From a virus: 42,692 bases of DNA. Position numbers and translations under genes: made by a program. Under the pieces are notes generated by a model. It was not told where the DNA came from. It searched no databases and saw only the letters and a program-made list of their open reading frames with translations. The first letter of the stretch is position 1; every line of letters starts with the position of its first letter. The stretch spans positions 1 through 42,692 of the IMG/VR virus record IMGVR_UViG_3300008262_000107. The stretch is one strand, 5' to 3'. Positions 25,392-33,871 of this stretch are shown piece by piece.

Positions 25392-28172
25392 ATGGCACAA
25401 GTAGTAAAGTTAAAAAGAACAGCGGTTGAAGGTAAAGTCCCATCTACTTCCAATTTGGAGTTGGGGGAATTAGCAATTAATACATACGATGGTAGAATTT
25501 TCTTTGAAAAAGATAATGGTGCATCATCTATTGAACAAATCGTTACTACTAACTCTCAAACTACTGGCTCTATAAATATTATTGGTAATGTAACTGCTTC
25601 TATATTTTTTGGCAATATACAATCAACTAATGGTGTAGTATCTGGTTCATCCCAATTAACTGCATCTTTTGATACTCGGTATTTAAATACCAGTGGAGAT
25701 GGTGTAGTTTCGGGATCATCTCAAATTACTTATTCAGGCATATCATCAATTCCAGTAGGAATAATTTCTGGTTCATCTCAATTAACCGCTTCATACGATA
25801 CTCGTTATCTAAATACTTTAGGTGATGGAGTAGTTTCAGGTTCATCTCAAGTTGTAGGTATTTTAACATCTCTCAACTCATATACCGCTTCAAATAATAC
25901 AACCAATACTACTCAAAATACTAGATTAGATCAACTTTCAACAGCAAGTGGTAGTGCAATTGGTAGATTAAATAATTTAGAATTAATTTCTGCAAGTTTA
26001 TTAGGTGAAACTTTAAATTTAGAGTTATACACTGCCTCTAATGATACAAAATGGAGTATATTACAAAGTATAACTTCATCATTAATTACAGCAACATCTT
26101 CGTATGAACTCAGAGGTACCGGTATAATTTCCGGTTCATCCCAATTAACTGCATCTTTTGATACTCGTTATTTAAACACCCTCGGTGATGGTGTAATTTC
26201 GGGCTCTTCTCAAGTTGTTTACACATCACTTTCTTCGATTCCAGTAGGAATTGTTAGTGGTAGTTCACAAGTAGTTGGAATATTAGGTTCATTGAACTCA
26301 TACACCGCATCAAACGATACAACTAATACTACTCAAAATAGTAGATTAACTTCGTTAGAAACTGCAAGTGGTTCTGCAATCAGTAGATTAAATACTTTAG
26401 AAGTTGAAACTGCTAATTTAGAAGCATTTACTGGTTCAATTAATACAACTATTAAGGACCAATTAAATGCTAACACAGTAATTTCTGGTTCTTCTCAAGT
26501 AGTTTATACCTCACTTTCTTCCATCCCTGCAGGAATAGTTTCTGGTTCATCTCAAGTTAACGCAGATTTAATCACTAATTTTGACTCAAATGTAAAGGAA
26601 AAGTTAGATGCAGATGGAGTTTTATCAGGTTCAGTAATAAATGGCAATAAAACATTCTCAAATGATGTTACTATTAGTGGTAACTTAACGGTAAATGGTA
26701 CAACAACAACCGTAAATTCTAATACCGTAAATATTGGAGATAACATTCTTATTCTAAATTCCGATGAGACAGGAACTCCTTCTCAAAACGGTGGTATTGA
26801 AATTGAAAGAGGTACCTCTACAAATGCATCATTGATTTGGAACGAATCAATTGATCAATGGCAAGCTGGTTTAAGTGGTTCTGAAGTAAGTTTAGTAGAT
26901 GTTTCTTCTACACAAAGTCTTTTCAACAAAACCATCAATGGTGGAAATAATACTATATCCAACATTGGTAACTCATCCCTAACAAATAGTTCAATCACAA
27001 TTGCAGGTACATCAACTGCATTGGGTGGGTCTATCACTACTGCAACTATATTACAAGGAACTGGAATAGTTTCAGGTTCATCTCAAATTACTTATTCAGG
27101 AATTTCTTCTATCCCAGTAGGAATTGTCTCAGGTTCTGCTCAAGTAACACCATTACTTCCAACTGGAGTAGTTTCTGGTTCATCACAAGTTATAAGTATT
27201 TTATCATCTCTTAATACTTACACTGGTTCAAACAATACAACTAACACAACTCAAAATAATAGATTAACTTCATTAGAAACTGCCAGTGGTTCTGCTATTA
27301 CAAGATTAACTGCATTAGAAGTTGAAACTGCTAATTTAGAAGCATTTACTGGTTCAATTAATACAACTATTAAGGGTCAACTGAATGCTAATACCGTAGT
27401 TTCTGGTTCATCCCAAGTATCTTATATAGGACTTTCAAATATACCTGCGGGTATTGTTTCGGGTTCATCACAAATAACTTCTTTACTTCCAACTGGAGTA
27501 GTATCTGGGTCATCTCAAGTTATTAATTCACTTGTAAGCCAATCAGTTAATTTAGGAACTGGTGCAATAACTGCTTCATTTTTCAAAGGTGATGGTTCAC
27601 AACTTACAAATTTACCTGCTGCAGATGTATCTCAGGTTGCTACAGTAACATCCTCATTTGATAATCAATCCACAATTTCAGTAACACATAATTTCAATAC
27701 TAAAAATGTAATAATTTCAGTATATGAAAATAATGATACTCAAATTATACCATCTTCAATCACACTTACAAATAATAATACTGCAACAATAGTTTTATCT
27801 GCAAATCATAGTGGATATATTGTAGTTGCAAAAGGTGGACATATAGTTTCAGGTTCTGCAACTGATTCATCTGCATTAAATGGTCAACCTGGTTCTTATT
27901 ATTTAGATTATACCAATTTTACCAATATCCCAAGTGGAATAGTTTCAGGTTCTACTCAAATAACTAATTTAACTACTTATGCAGTGAATGTTAGTGGTAA
28001 TTCTACATACACAATCACACATAACTTAAACGAAGAATATCCAATAGTTCAAGCTTGGAATACTTCAACAAAAAGACAAGAATTACCTTCAATTATAGAA
28101 TCAACTTCAGCAAATGCTCTTGATATAACTTTTTCAGGTAATTTTTCAGGAAGAATTATAGTAAAAAAATAA
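25392..28172 (+). CDS. Tail fibre with Mtd-like anchor and two HNLN beta domains (926 residues)
   Basis: The N-terminus MAQVVKLKRTAVEGKVPSTS then LELGELAINTYDGRIFFEKD is the basic anchor shared with 22263. The shaft has about fourteen SGSSQ units, the richest in the window. The beta domain NLTVNGTTTTVNSNTVNIGD lies at about 430-510. The C-terminal ~190 residues hold two related beta domains, one with SVTHNFNTKNVIISVYENND and one, at the extreme end, with YTITHNLNEEYPIVQAWNTS and terminal GRIIVKK. No S74 chaperone is present. The start has no clear Shine-Dalgarno site. The C-terminal pair is the likely tip. Its DNA is strongly related to 22947. Confidence 0.78.
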   Translation: MAQVVKLKRTAVEGKVPSTSNLELGELAINTYDGRIFFEKDNGASSIEQIVTTNSQTTGSINIIGNVTASIFFGNIQSTNGVVSGSSQLTASFDTRYLNTSGDGVVSGSSQITYSGISSIPVGIISGSSQLTASYDTRYLNTLGDGVVSGSSQVVGILTSLNSYTASNNTTNTTQNTRLDQLSTASGSAIGRLNNLELISASLLGETLNLELYTASNDTKWSILQSITSSLITATSSYELRGTGIISGSSQLTASFDTRYLNTLGDGVISGSSQVVYTSLSSIPVGIVSGSSQVVGILGSLNSYTASNDTTNTTQNSRLTSLETASGSAISRLNTLEVETANLEAFTGSINTTIKDQLNANTVISGSSQVVYTSLSSIPAGIVSGSSQVNADLITNFDSNVKEKLDADGVLSGSVINGNKTFSNDVTISGNLTVNGTTTTVNSNTVNIGDNILILNSDETGTPSQNGGIEIERGTSTNASLIWNESIDQWQAGLSGSEVSLVDVSSTQSLFNKTINGGNNTISNIGNSSLTNSSITIAGTSTALGGSITTATILQGTGIVSGSSQITYSGISSIPVGIVSGSAQVTPLLPTGVVSGSSQVISILSSLNTYTGSNNTTNTTQNNRLTSLETASGSAITRLTALEVETANLEAFTGSINTTIKGQLNANTVVSGSSQVSYIGLSNIPAGIVSGSSQITSLLPTGVVSGSSQVINSLVSQSVNLGTGAITASFFKGDGSQLTNLPAADVSQVATVTSSFDNQSTISVTHNFNTKNVIISVYENNDTQIIPSSITLTNNNTATIVLSANHSGYIVVAKGGHIVSGSATDSSALNGQPGSYYLDYTNFTNIPSGIVSGSTQITNLTTYAVNVSGNSTYTITHNLNEEYPIVQAWNTSTKRQELPSIIESTSANALDITFSGNFSGRIIVKK
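27176..27412 (+). repeat. Partner copy of the 23501-23740 fibre repeat
   Basis: Same coding content (ISILSSLNTYTGSNNTTNTT through NTVVSGSSQV), same frame and near-identical DNA. See the copy at 23501. Confidence 0.85.
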
Positions 28173-28178
28173 AGTTAA

Positions 28179-29177
28179 ATGATATACGATGTATATTACA
28201 CAACCGGTGGAGGTCCTTGGGTAAATGCAGGAACTGATACTTGGGTAAACTTATGGATGGAATTAATTGTACCTAAATTAAAGGTAAAACCCATCCTTAT
28301 TCTCCATAGAAATAGACCAAAAGGACACGAAAATTATCAATTTCCAATAGAAGCGTATTGGCATGGTGATAATATCCAAAAAGTTGAAGAAATTTGTAGA
28401 AATGCAAGGAGAATCAACATTTTACATGGTCATTACACCCCAATGAAGGTAATCGAGGAGAATAAACACAAAATTCACTCAAATATACTTCATAATTCAG
28501 TAGACCATATCATAAAATCCCAAGTTGGAACCGATGCTTCACTTGGTTGGCACCCTTATTTGGATTCTGCATGGGAAACACAAGTAAATGAGTGGGCAAC
28601 TCACTCAATTTGGATAGGATTATACGATATTTTGATTCCAAACAAGAATATTCGTAATTTTTATGATTTTAAATGGGATTTACCACTTTCAGAATCAAAT
28701 AATTTAGGATTTGCTGCTAGATGTGAAGGTAGAAAGAATCCACACTATTTAGATGGGTTAAAATCTTATATTTTTACCAATTCAGTTGAATTTAACTCAA
28801 TTTGGAAAAATGGTGCCAAAATAGATACATCAAAATCCAAATTATATCATTACGATTCAACTTTTAAAGATAAATTCTATAATATGAATTGGGGAATTTC
28901 TCATTCTGCGTTTTCATCTGAACCATTTGGATATTCTATATTTGAAGCAGTAGATAGAGGAAAACTACCAATAATACACACAAATTGGTGTAAAGAATTG
29001 GAGTATCCATATCGAGTTTCAACTAAAAAGGAGTTTCTTGATATTTATAATAAGTTATTGGAAACCCCTTACGATGAAAAATGTTTTTGGTTTAATAAAA
29101 TCAAATCATTTATGATAATGAATTTTTCAAACAAACAAAAGTGGGTAGATGATTTACTTGATATTTATAATACATAA
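28179..29177 (+). CDS. GT4-like glycosyltransferase (332 residues)
   Basis: The fold and motifs are those of GT-B family 4 glycosyltransferases: a Gly-rich start (TTGGGPWVNAGTDTWVNLWM), a mid-protein NNLGFAARCEGRKNPHYLDG like the strand opening the second domain, and EPFGYSIFE (E248...E256), the EX7E motif that contacts the sugar-nucleotide donor. The C-terminal helix region (KQKWVDDLLDIYNT) closes the protein. No membrane segment is visible. It begins 6 bases after the large fibre gene and ends 9 bases before the Hint protein, with no promoter of its own, so it is co-expressed with late structural genes. This suggests it modifies a virion protein, perhaps the Ser/Thr/Gly-rich fibres; host-surface modification is an alternative. 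Donor and acceptor are unknown. Confidence 0.72.
   Translation: MIYDVYYTTGGGPWVNAGTDTWVNLWMELIVPKLKVKPILILHRNRPKGHENYQFPIEAYWHGDNIQKVEEICRNARRINILHGHYTPMKVIEENKHKIHSNILHNSVDHIIKSQVGTDASLGWHPYLDSAWETQVNEWATHSIWIGLYDILIPNKNIRNFYDFKWDLPLSESNNLGFAARCEGRKNPHYLDGLKSYIFTNSVEFNSIWKNGAKIDTSKSKLYHYDSTFKDKFYNMNWGISHSAFSSEPFGYSIFEAVDRGKLPIIHTNWCKELEYPYRVSTKKEFLDIYNKLLETPYDEKCFWFNKIKSFMIMNFSNKQKWVDDLLDIYNT
29161..29169 (+). promoter_or_regulatory. ATATTTATA element at the end of the glycosyltransferase gene
   Basis: Matches the element seen before other units and is 17 bases from the next ATG, but it lies inside the coding end of the previous gene (DIYNT), and the same DIYN codons give another copy at about 29041. 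A chance match is quite possible. Confidence 0.25.
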
Positions 29178-29186
29178 GGAACAAAT

Positions 29187-30452
29187 ATGCCAACACTTAC
29201 TTCAGGAGATACTCTATCACTCAATAATTTAGCAGGAGCAACTGGATTTACACAAAATTCCAATGTTTCACTTGGTAATATTCGTGGTTCTGCAGTTACA
29301 ACCGGTCTTTCGTTCTACGCTGTAGATTCAATAGATGACGTATCGGGATTTACCTATGCAGTAGAAAACACCTCCGAGACATATACATTAGGAACTACTG
29401 GAGGGGGTAGTAGATTTTCTCAAATAAGTGGTAGAGGTTCAAATGTTACTTGGGGTATCACCGGTGGTGATAAATTATCAGTTTCTGCAAATAATGGTGT
29501 TTCTGCTACTATAGCAGTAGGTAATATGACAAATGCACCTACCCAAACTGTTTTACAACCAGTATTATTACATACAGTTTCTGCAACTTTCGCAGATGGA
29601 TTCAATCAACACGCAGTTAGATATAACACTGCAAGAACAAAGACCGTTTATTCGGTGGATTCATATGATGGAAACTCAACTGCTTTATGTTTAACTATCG
29701 ATTCACCAGTAACCCTTGCAGATGGAACAATCGTAGAAGCAGGTGATTTAAATGAAGGTGATTTACTAAAAGGGTTCTCAATCGGTGGTTTAAGTGAAGA
29801 TTCAGATGGAACTTTCTTGGATTGGTCCACTAATTCGCTTTCTACTACCCCAAAAGATGTAACTATTGTTAATTTAACTTATTCTTTTGCATCTCGTTAT
29901 TATGATATTAATAATGGAGAAGTAACTGCTACTTCAGAACACCCAATGTTGGTAAAAGATTCAGTAAGTGGTGATTATCTATTCAAAGAAATGTTTAATT
30001 TAGTGGTAGGTGATAAGTTGGTTAAAGGAGATGGAACTGAAGTTGATATTACTTTAATAGAAATCGTTGAAAAAACAACCGAAATTGTCTCAATTGATGT
30101 GGAATCAGAAGATACCTATATGGTAAATGGATATATTACTCACAACAAAGGTGGTAATACACATACTGATTTACCTGCACCTGGTGCTCCGACTAGTGTT
30201 TCATACACCCAACCAAATGTAACTTGGACTGCTCCTGCATCGACTGGAACTACTGGTATTACTGCTTATGAGTGGCAATTAGCTACAACTAACACATTTA
30301 CTACTATTACACATAGTGCAGATGAATGGAGTACAAATATTGTAGAGGTACTTAGCCTTTTTGGAGGAACTCGTTTTTTCAGAGTTAGGGCAATTGATCA
30401 AGGATTAAAAGGAGCATGGTCTGCTACTATTCAAATTGATACTCCATCTTAA
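29187..30452 (+). CDS. Structural protein with intein-like Hint/BIL domain and FN3-like end (421 residues)
   Basis: Residues 1-167 are beta-rich and unfamiliar. Residues 168-320 form a Hint domain: C168 opens CLTIDSPVTLADGTIVEAGD, then VTATSEHPMLVK (the T-x-x-H block), then IVSIDVESEDTYMVNGYITH ending in H319-N320. The next residue is K321, not Cys, Ser or Thr, so normal protein splicing is unlikely; this is the layout of bacterial intein-like (BIL) domains, which cleave or ligate differently. No homing endonuclease is present (153 residues). Residues about 330-421 resemble a fibronectin type III domain (GAPTSVSYTQPNVTWTAPAS, YEWQLATT, FFRVRAIDQG). AAGGAA lies before the ATG. The gene follows the glycosyltransferase and precedes the sheath operon, suggesting a virion protein that is self-processed. 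Confidence 0.8.
   Translation: MPTLTSGDTLSLNNLAGATGFTQNSNVSLGNIRGSAVTTGLSFYAVDSIDDVSGFTYAVENTSETYTLGTTGGGSRFSQISGRGSNVTWGITGGDKLSVSANNGVSATIAVGNMTNAPTQTVLQPVLLHTVSATFADGFNQHAVRYNTARTKTVYSVDSYDGNSTALCLTIDSPVTLADGTIVEAGDLNEGDLLKGFSIGGLSEDSDGTFLDWSTNSLSTTPKDVTIVNLTYSFASRYYDINNGEVTATSEHPMLVKDSVSGDYLFKEMFNLVVGDKLVKGDGTEVDITLIEIVEKTTEIVSIDVESEDTYMVNGYITHNKGGNTHTDLPAPGAPTSVSYTQPNVTWTAPASTGTTGITAYEWQLATTNTFTTITHSADEWSTNIVEVLSLFGGTRFFRVRAIDQGLKGAWSATIQIDTPS
29688..30146 (+). other. Hint/BIL self-processing domain (C168-N320 of the 29187 gene)
   Basis: Bounds are the codons of the first Cys and the last Asn. All three diagnostic blocks (N-terminal Cys, T-x-x-H, C-terminal HN) are present and their order and length fit a mini-intein fold. 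The +1 residue is Lys. Confidence 0.78.
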
Positions 30453-30493
30453 TAAATAATCATTATTATTTTTGTTGTTTGGAGAAACCTCAT

Positions 30494-30502
30494 ATATTTA
30501 TA
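30494..30502 (+). promoter_or_regulatory. ATATTTATA late-promoter-like element
   Basis: Located in the 79-base gap after the Hint gene and 29 bases before the ATG at 30532. Promoter role inferred. Confidence 0.48.
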
Positions 30503-30531
30503 TATAAAAAATAACAACTAAATATATCAAA

Positions 30532-30813
30532 ATGATGGAACAAATCAAGTTTACACAAGAAGAAATCAATTCAATTAATCAATTAAAAACCGATGTTGAA
30601 CTCGTTTTTACTCAATTAGGACAACTTTCAGTTGAGAGAAAAAGAAGAAACGATGAAGTAGATGAAATTGAAACTCAACTATTCAAACAACATCAAGATT
30701 TAGTAGAAAAAGAACAAGAATTATTTAAAAGTTTGAATGAAAAGTATGGTGATGGTAATTATGACCCAAATACTGGCATATTTACTCCCATAAATAATCA
30801 GGTTAATCAGTAA
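30532..30813 (+). CDS. Small coiled-coil protein (93 residues)
   Basis: The protein is highly charged and almost entirely helical, with heptad-like spacing (INSINQLKTDVELVFTQLGQ, RRNDEVDEIETQLFKQHQDL), ending in a short Gly/Asn/Pro tail. No family is recognised. Its place just before the sheath gene and its own late-type element suggest a minor tail or assembly protein. A second ATG follows immediately at 30535; either may be used. Confidence 0.65.
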   Translation: MMEQIKFTQEEINSINQLKTDVELVFTQLGQLSVERKRRNDEVDEIETQLFKQHQDLVEKEQELFKSLNEKYGDGNYDPNTGIFTPINNQVNQ

Positions 30814-30840
30814 AAAAATATTCTTTACAAAAAGTAAATA

Positions 30841-30849
30841 ATATTTATA
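30841..30849 (+). promoter_or_regulatory. ATATTTATA late-promoter-like element before the sheath gene
   Basis: Lies 43 bases before the sheath ATG, in a gap with no terminator. Promoter role inferred. Confidence 0.5.
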
Positions 30850-30892
30850 TTCGTATCATTACACAATTGAAATTATAAAGGAGTAATATAAA

Positions 30893-33217
30893 ATGGCAGA
30901 AAAGATTGTATCACCTGGTGTATTTACAAGAGAAAATGACCAATCATTTTTATCTCAAGGTATTGGTGAAATCGGAGCAGCAATAATTGGACCTTTTGCT
31001 AAAGGACCTGCTTTCGTTCCAACCGTAGTAAACACCCAATCAGAATTTGAATCAATTTTCGGTACACCAGATGGTTCATACTATACTGGTTACGCGGTTC
31101 AAAATTATTTAAGAGAAGCTGGAACAGTAACTATTGTTCGTGTTGGTCATATCGGTGGATATACTCAACGAGGAACTGTTGGTATTAAAGTATCAGGTTC
31201 AAACGGAGAAAAATTAGTTGGTGTTCTAAAATCAACTCATCACTGGACAACATCAGGTAACGGTGATGCTATCACTGCTTCTATTGATGCTCAAGAATCA
31301 TCTTCTGCATTCAGTATTACACTAAGTGGTTCTGATTCTGCATATAACACAGAAATCTCTGCATCTATCCTATACACTGCTGGAAATGATTTATCAGATG
31401 TATTTGGTGGAAATCCAAGAGGTTCCAAGGGTGTTTATGTATCTCAATTTTTTGAAAATGCAGCTATATCAACATTTAATATATCATCTGGTTCAGAAGT
31501 TTCATTGGTAAGTTTAGGAGAACAAAGTTTTGTAGACCAAGATTGTTCTTATGCTTCCACTCCTTGGATTATATCACAAGAAATTTCAGGTGAAACACAT
31601 CAACTATTCCGTTTCCATACTATTGGTGATGGTACTTATGCTAATACTGAATACAAAATTTCAATTTTTAATATAAAAGCAGCAGGTGAATCAAACGCAA
31701 CTGATTATGCAACTTTCTCTATTGTAATTAGAGGTTACTCTGATACTGATAGAAGAAAATCTATTTTAGAAACTTACAACAATGTAAATTTAGATCCATT
31801 ATCTCCAAATTACATCTTAAAAGTAATTGGTGACCAAAACATCACTATTGATGAGAATGGTAAAATGACAATGAATGGTGATTATACGAATCGTTCAAGA
31901 TTGGTTAGAGTAGAAGTTTCCGAAGAAGGTTCTTTCCCAGTTACGGCAGGACCTTTCGGACACCAACCATATTATTCTCCAATAAGAGGATTAGATTCAA
32001 TCACACCTGCAGTTGTTTTCTCAACTGGTTCTGCAGATAACAATGCATCATCTACATTTAGATATTCGGGTATAGATTTGGAAACTGCAGTTGTAAGAGT
32101 AGATAATAACTACTTCTTGGCACCAATTCCAAACAATGCTAGTACTGGTTCAAATACAAGTTTCACATTTGATAATGCACCATTTAATTATTTATTGACT
32201 GGTTCAAACACTACTGATGTTGCAAAAAGACAATTTACAGTAGCATTCCAAGGTGGATTTGATGGAGTATCTCCAACTATAAAACACGCTTTGGCAAAAA
32301 ATAATGATACTGAATGGGGTTCTGGTAATTCACAAGGATTTAACTTAGCTAATCCTACAACAAGTGGTTCAATTGCTTATGTAAAAGCTATTAACGCAGT
32401 ATCTAACCCTGATGATTTTGATATCAACTTGGTAGCTGCACCTGGTGTTGTTAGAAGATTACACTCTTATGTATTCGATAAGATTGTTGATATGGTAGAA
32501 GCTAGAGAAGATGCATTCTACATTGGTGAATTGAGTGATTACGATGATTCAATTGATTTGGTAACATTGGAAGCACAAAATGTAGATTCTAACTATGTAG
32601 GTGCATACTACCCTTGGGTTAAAACAATCGATTCAAGAACAAATAAATTAACAATTGTTCCACCATCAGTATTAATGCCAGGAATTTACGCAGCCAATGA
32701 TGCTATTGCAGCAGAATGGTTCGCACCAGCTGGTTTGAATAGAGGTGGTATCACTGGAGCAGTTAGTGTATTGAATAGATTAACTCATGCTGAAAGAGAT
32801 ACTCTATATGAGAACAAAGTAAACCCAATCGCTCAATTCCCTGGAGAGGGTATCGTGGCATTTGGACAGAAAACTCTTCAAGATAGAGCATCTGCATTGG
32901 ATAGAATCAATGTAAGAAGATTGTTGATTAAAGTTAAGAAATACATTGCATCTACTTCAAGATACTTGGTATTCGAACAAAATACATCACAAACTCGTTC
33001 AAGATTCTTGAATACAGTAAATCCTTACTTGGAAGGAATCCAACAAAGACAAGGTTTATTCGCATTCAGAGTTGTAATGGATGAAACTAACAATACACCT
33101 GATGTAATTGATAGAAACATCTTGGCTGGACAGATTTTCTTACAACCAACAAGAACTGCTGAATTCATCGTGTTGGATTTCAACATCTTACCAACTGGTG
33201 CATCATTCAGTTCATAA
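30893..33217 (+). CDS. Contractile tail sheath protein, gp18-like
   Basis: The 774-residue protein is the contractile sheath subunit that drives the tube through the host envelope. The start (KIVSPGVFTRENDQSFLSQG, then GEIGAAIIGPFAKGPAFVPT) is the classic sheath N-terminus. The C-terminal third has YYPWVKTIDSRTNKLTIVPP, a segment with AAEWFAPAGLNRGGITGAVS, then VNPIAQFPGEGIVAFGQKTL and INVRRLLIKVKKYIASTSRY, all typical of gp18-like sheaths. T4 gp18 is 659 residues; the extra length is in the variable middle (about 130-480), the part exposed on the tail surface. AAGGAG before the ATG is a strong Shine-Dalgarno site. It is adjacent to the tube gene, as in other contractile tails. Confidence 0.94.
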   Translation: MAEKIVSPGVFTRENDQSFLSQGIGEIGAAIIGPFAKGPAFVPTVVNTQSEFESIFGTPDGSYYTGYAVQNYLREAGTVTIVRVGHIGGYTQRGTVGIKVSGSNGEKLVGVLKSTHHWTTSGNGDAITASIDAQESSSAFSITLSGSDSAYNTEISASILYTAGNDLSDVFGGNPRGSKGVYVSQFFENAAISTFNISSGSEVSLVSLGEQSFVDQDCSYASTPWIISQEISGETHQLFRFHTIGDGTYANTEYKISIFNIKAAGESNATDYATFSIVIRGYSDTDRRKSILETYNNVNLDPLSPNYILKVIGDQNITIDENGKMTMNGDYTNRSRLVRVEVSEEGSFPVTAGPFGHQPYYSPIRGLDSITPAVVFSTGSADNNASSTFRYSGIDLETAVVRVDNNYFLAPIPNNASTGSNTSFTFDNAPFNYLLTGSNTTDVAKRQFTVAFQGGFDGVSPTIKHALAKNNDTEWGSGNSQGFNLANPTTSGSIAYVKAINAVSNPDDFDINLVAAPGVVRRLHSYVFDKIVDMVEAREDAFYIGELSDYDDSIDLVTLEAQNVDSNYVGAYYPWVKTIDSRTNKLTIVPPSVLMPGIYAANDAIAAEWFAPAGLNRGGITGAVSVLNRLTHAERDTLYENKVNPIAQFPGEGIVAFGQKTLQDRASALDRINVRRLLIKVKKYIASTSRYLVFEQNTSQTRSRFLNTVNPYLEGIQQRQGLFAFRVVMDETNNTPDVIDRNILAGQIFLQPTRTAEFIVLDFNILPTGASFSS

Positions 33218-33237
33218 TTTAAAAAATAAAAAAAATT

Positions 33238-33246
33238 ATATTTATT
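33238..33246 (+). promoter_or_regulatory. ATATTTATT late-promoter-like element before the tube gene
   Basis: Followed two bases later by TATAAT and then AGGAGA. It would give the tube its own transcript in addition to read-through from the sheath gene. Confidence 0.5.
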
Positions 33247-33269
33247 AGTATAATAGGAGAAAATAAAAA

Positions 33270-33761
33270 ATGGCAGAAGTATTAGAATTTAACGATATGT
33301 TCTATACCAATTTCGAACCGAAGATGAAGAACCGCTTCATCTTCGAAGTAGGTGGTATTCCTTCATATTTAATAAAAGCATCTCAAAGACCTACAATTCA
33401 ATTTGAAAAGGTTACTCTGGATCACATTAACGTAAAAAGACAACTTAAAGGCAAGGGTGAGTGGCAAGATATTACAATGACTCTTTATGACCCAATTGTT
33501 CCTTCAGGAGCACAAGCGGTAATGGAGTGGATACGTTTATCTCACGAATCATTAACTGGTAGAAATGGATATGCTGATATGTATAAAAAAGATATTCAAT
33601 GTTATATGTTAGGTCCTGTGGGTGATAAAATCGAACAATGGACTCTAAAAGGAGCTTTCATTTCTCAAGCTAACTTTGGTGATTTGGATTGGGCAACTGG
33701 TACCGACCCTGCTACAATCGAATTAACAATTTCTTACGATTACGCAATCTTGGAATTCTAA
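33270..33761 (+). CDS. Tail tube protein, gp19-like
   Basis: The 163-residue protein equals T4 gp19 in length (163) and forms the hexameric rings of the inner tail tube. Recognisable parts are the start MFYTNFEPKMKNRFIFEVGG, then IPSYLIKASQRPTIQFEKVT, and the middle ITMTLYDPIVPSGAQAVMEW; the last strand ISYDYAILEF completes the tube fold. AGGAGA before the ATG is a strong Shine-Dalgarno site. A strong terminator follows, ending the sheath-tube unit. Confidence 0.92.
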   Translation: MAEVLEFNDMFYTNFEPKMKNRFIFEVGGIPSYLIKASQRPTIQFEKVTLDHINVKRQLKGKGEWQDITMTLYDPIVPSGAQAVMEWIRLSHESLTGRNGYADMYKKDIQCYMLGPVGDKIEQWTLKGAFISQANFGDLDWATGTDPATIELTISYDYAILEF

Positions 33762-33787
33762 TACATTATTTCATTTTCTTATACAAG

Positions 33788-33818
33788 AGAGTTCTCGAAA
33801 TGAGAACTCTTTTTTTTT
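33788..33818 (+). terminator. Rho-independent terminator after the tube gene
   Basis: AGAGTTCTC, loop GAAAT, GAGAACTCT makes a perfect 9-bp stem with a long T-run. Confidence 0.94.
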
Positions 33819-33836
33819 CAACTTTTTTTAATTTAT

Positions 33837-33845
33837 ATATTTATA
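33837..33845 (+). promoter_or_regulatory. ATATTTATA late-promoter-like element before the chaperone gene
   Basis: Sits between a strong terminator and the ATG at 33872 (26 bases). Transcription must restart here if the terminator is efficient. Confidence 0.54.
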
Positions 33846-33871
33846 TACAAACAACAAAATAAAGGTTTATT

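Noticed and set aside
13933-28172. Diversity-generating retroelement suggested by Mtd-like fibre anchors
   Set aside because: No reverse transcriptase, template repeat or C-type lectin variable region was seen; only the anchor resembles Mtd.
29688-30146. Standard splicing intein
   Set aside because: The residue after the terminal HN is Lys, not Cys, Ser or Thr, and the host protein is not a usual intein target; a BIL-type domain fits better.
30455-30473. Hairpin AATAAT-CATT-ATTATT with T-run after the Hint gene
   Set aside because: The stem is six A-T pairs only; too weak to call a terminator.
31326-31511. Same-strand ORF inside the sheath gene in another frame
   Set aside because: It is embedded in a well-supported sheath gene, with no ribosome binding site and a Leu/Tyr-rich product of no known type.
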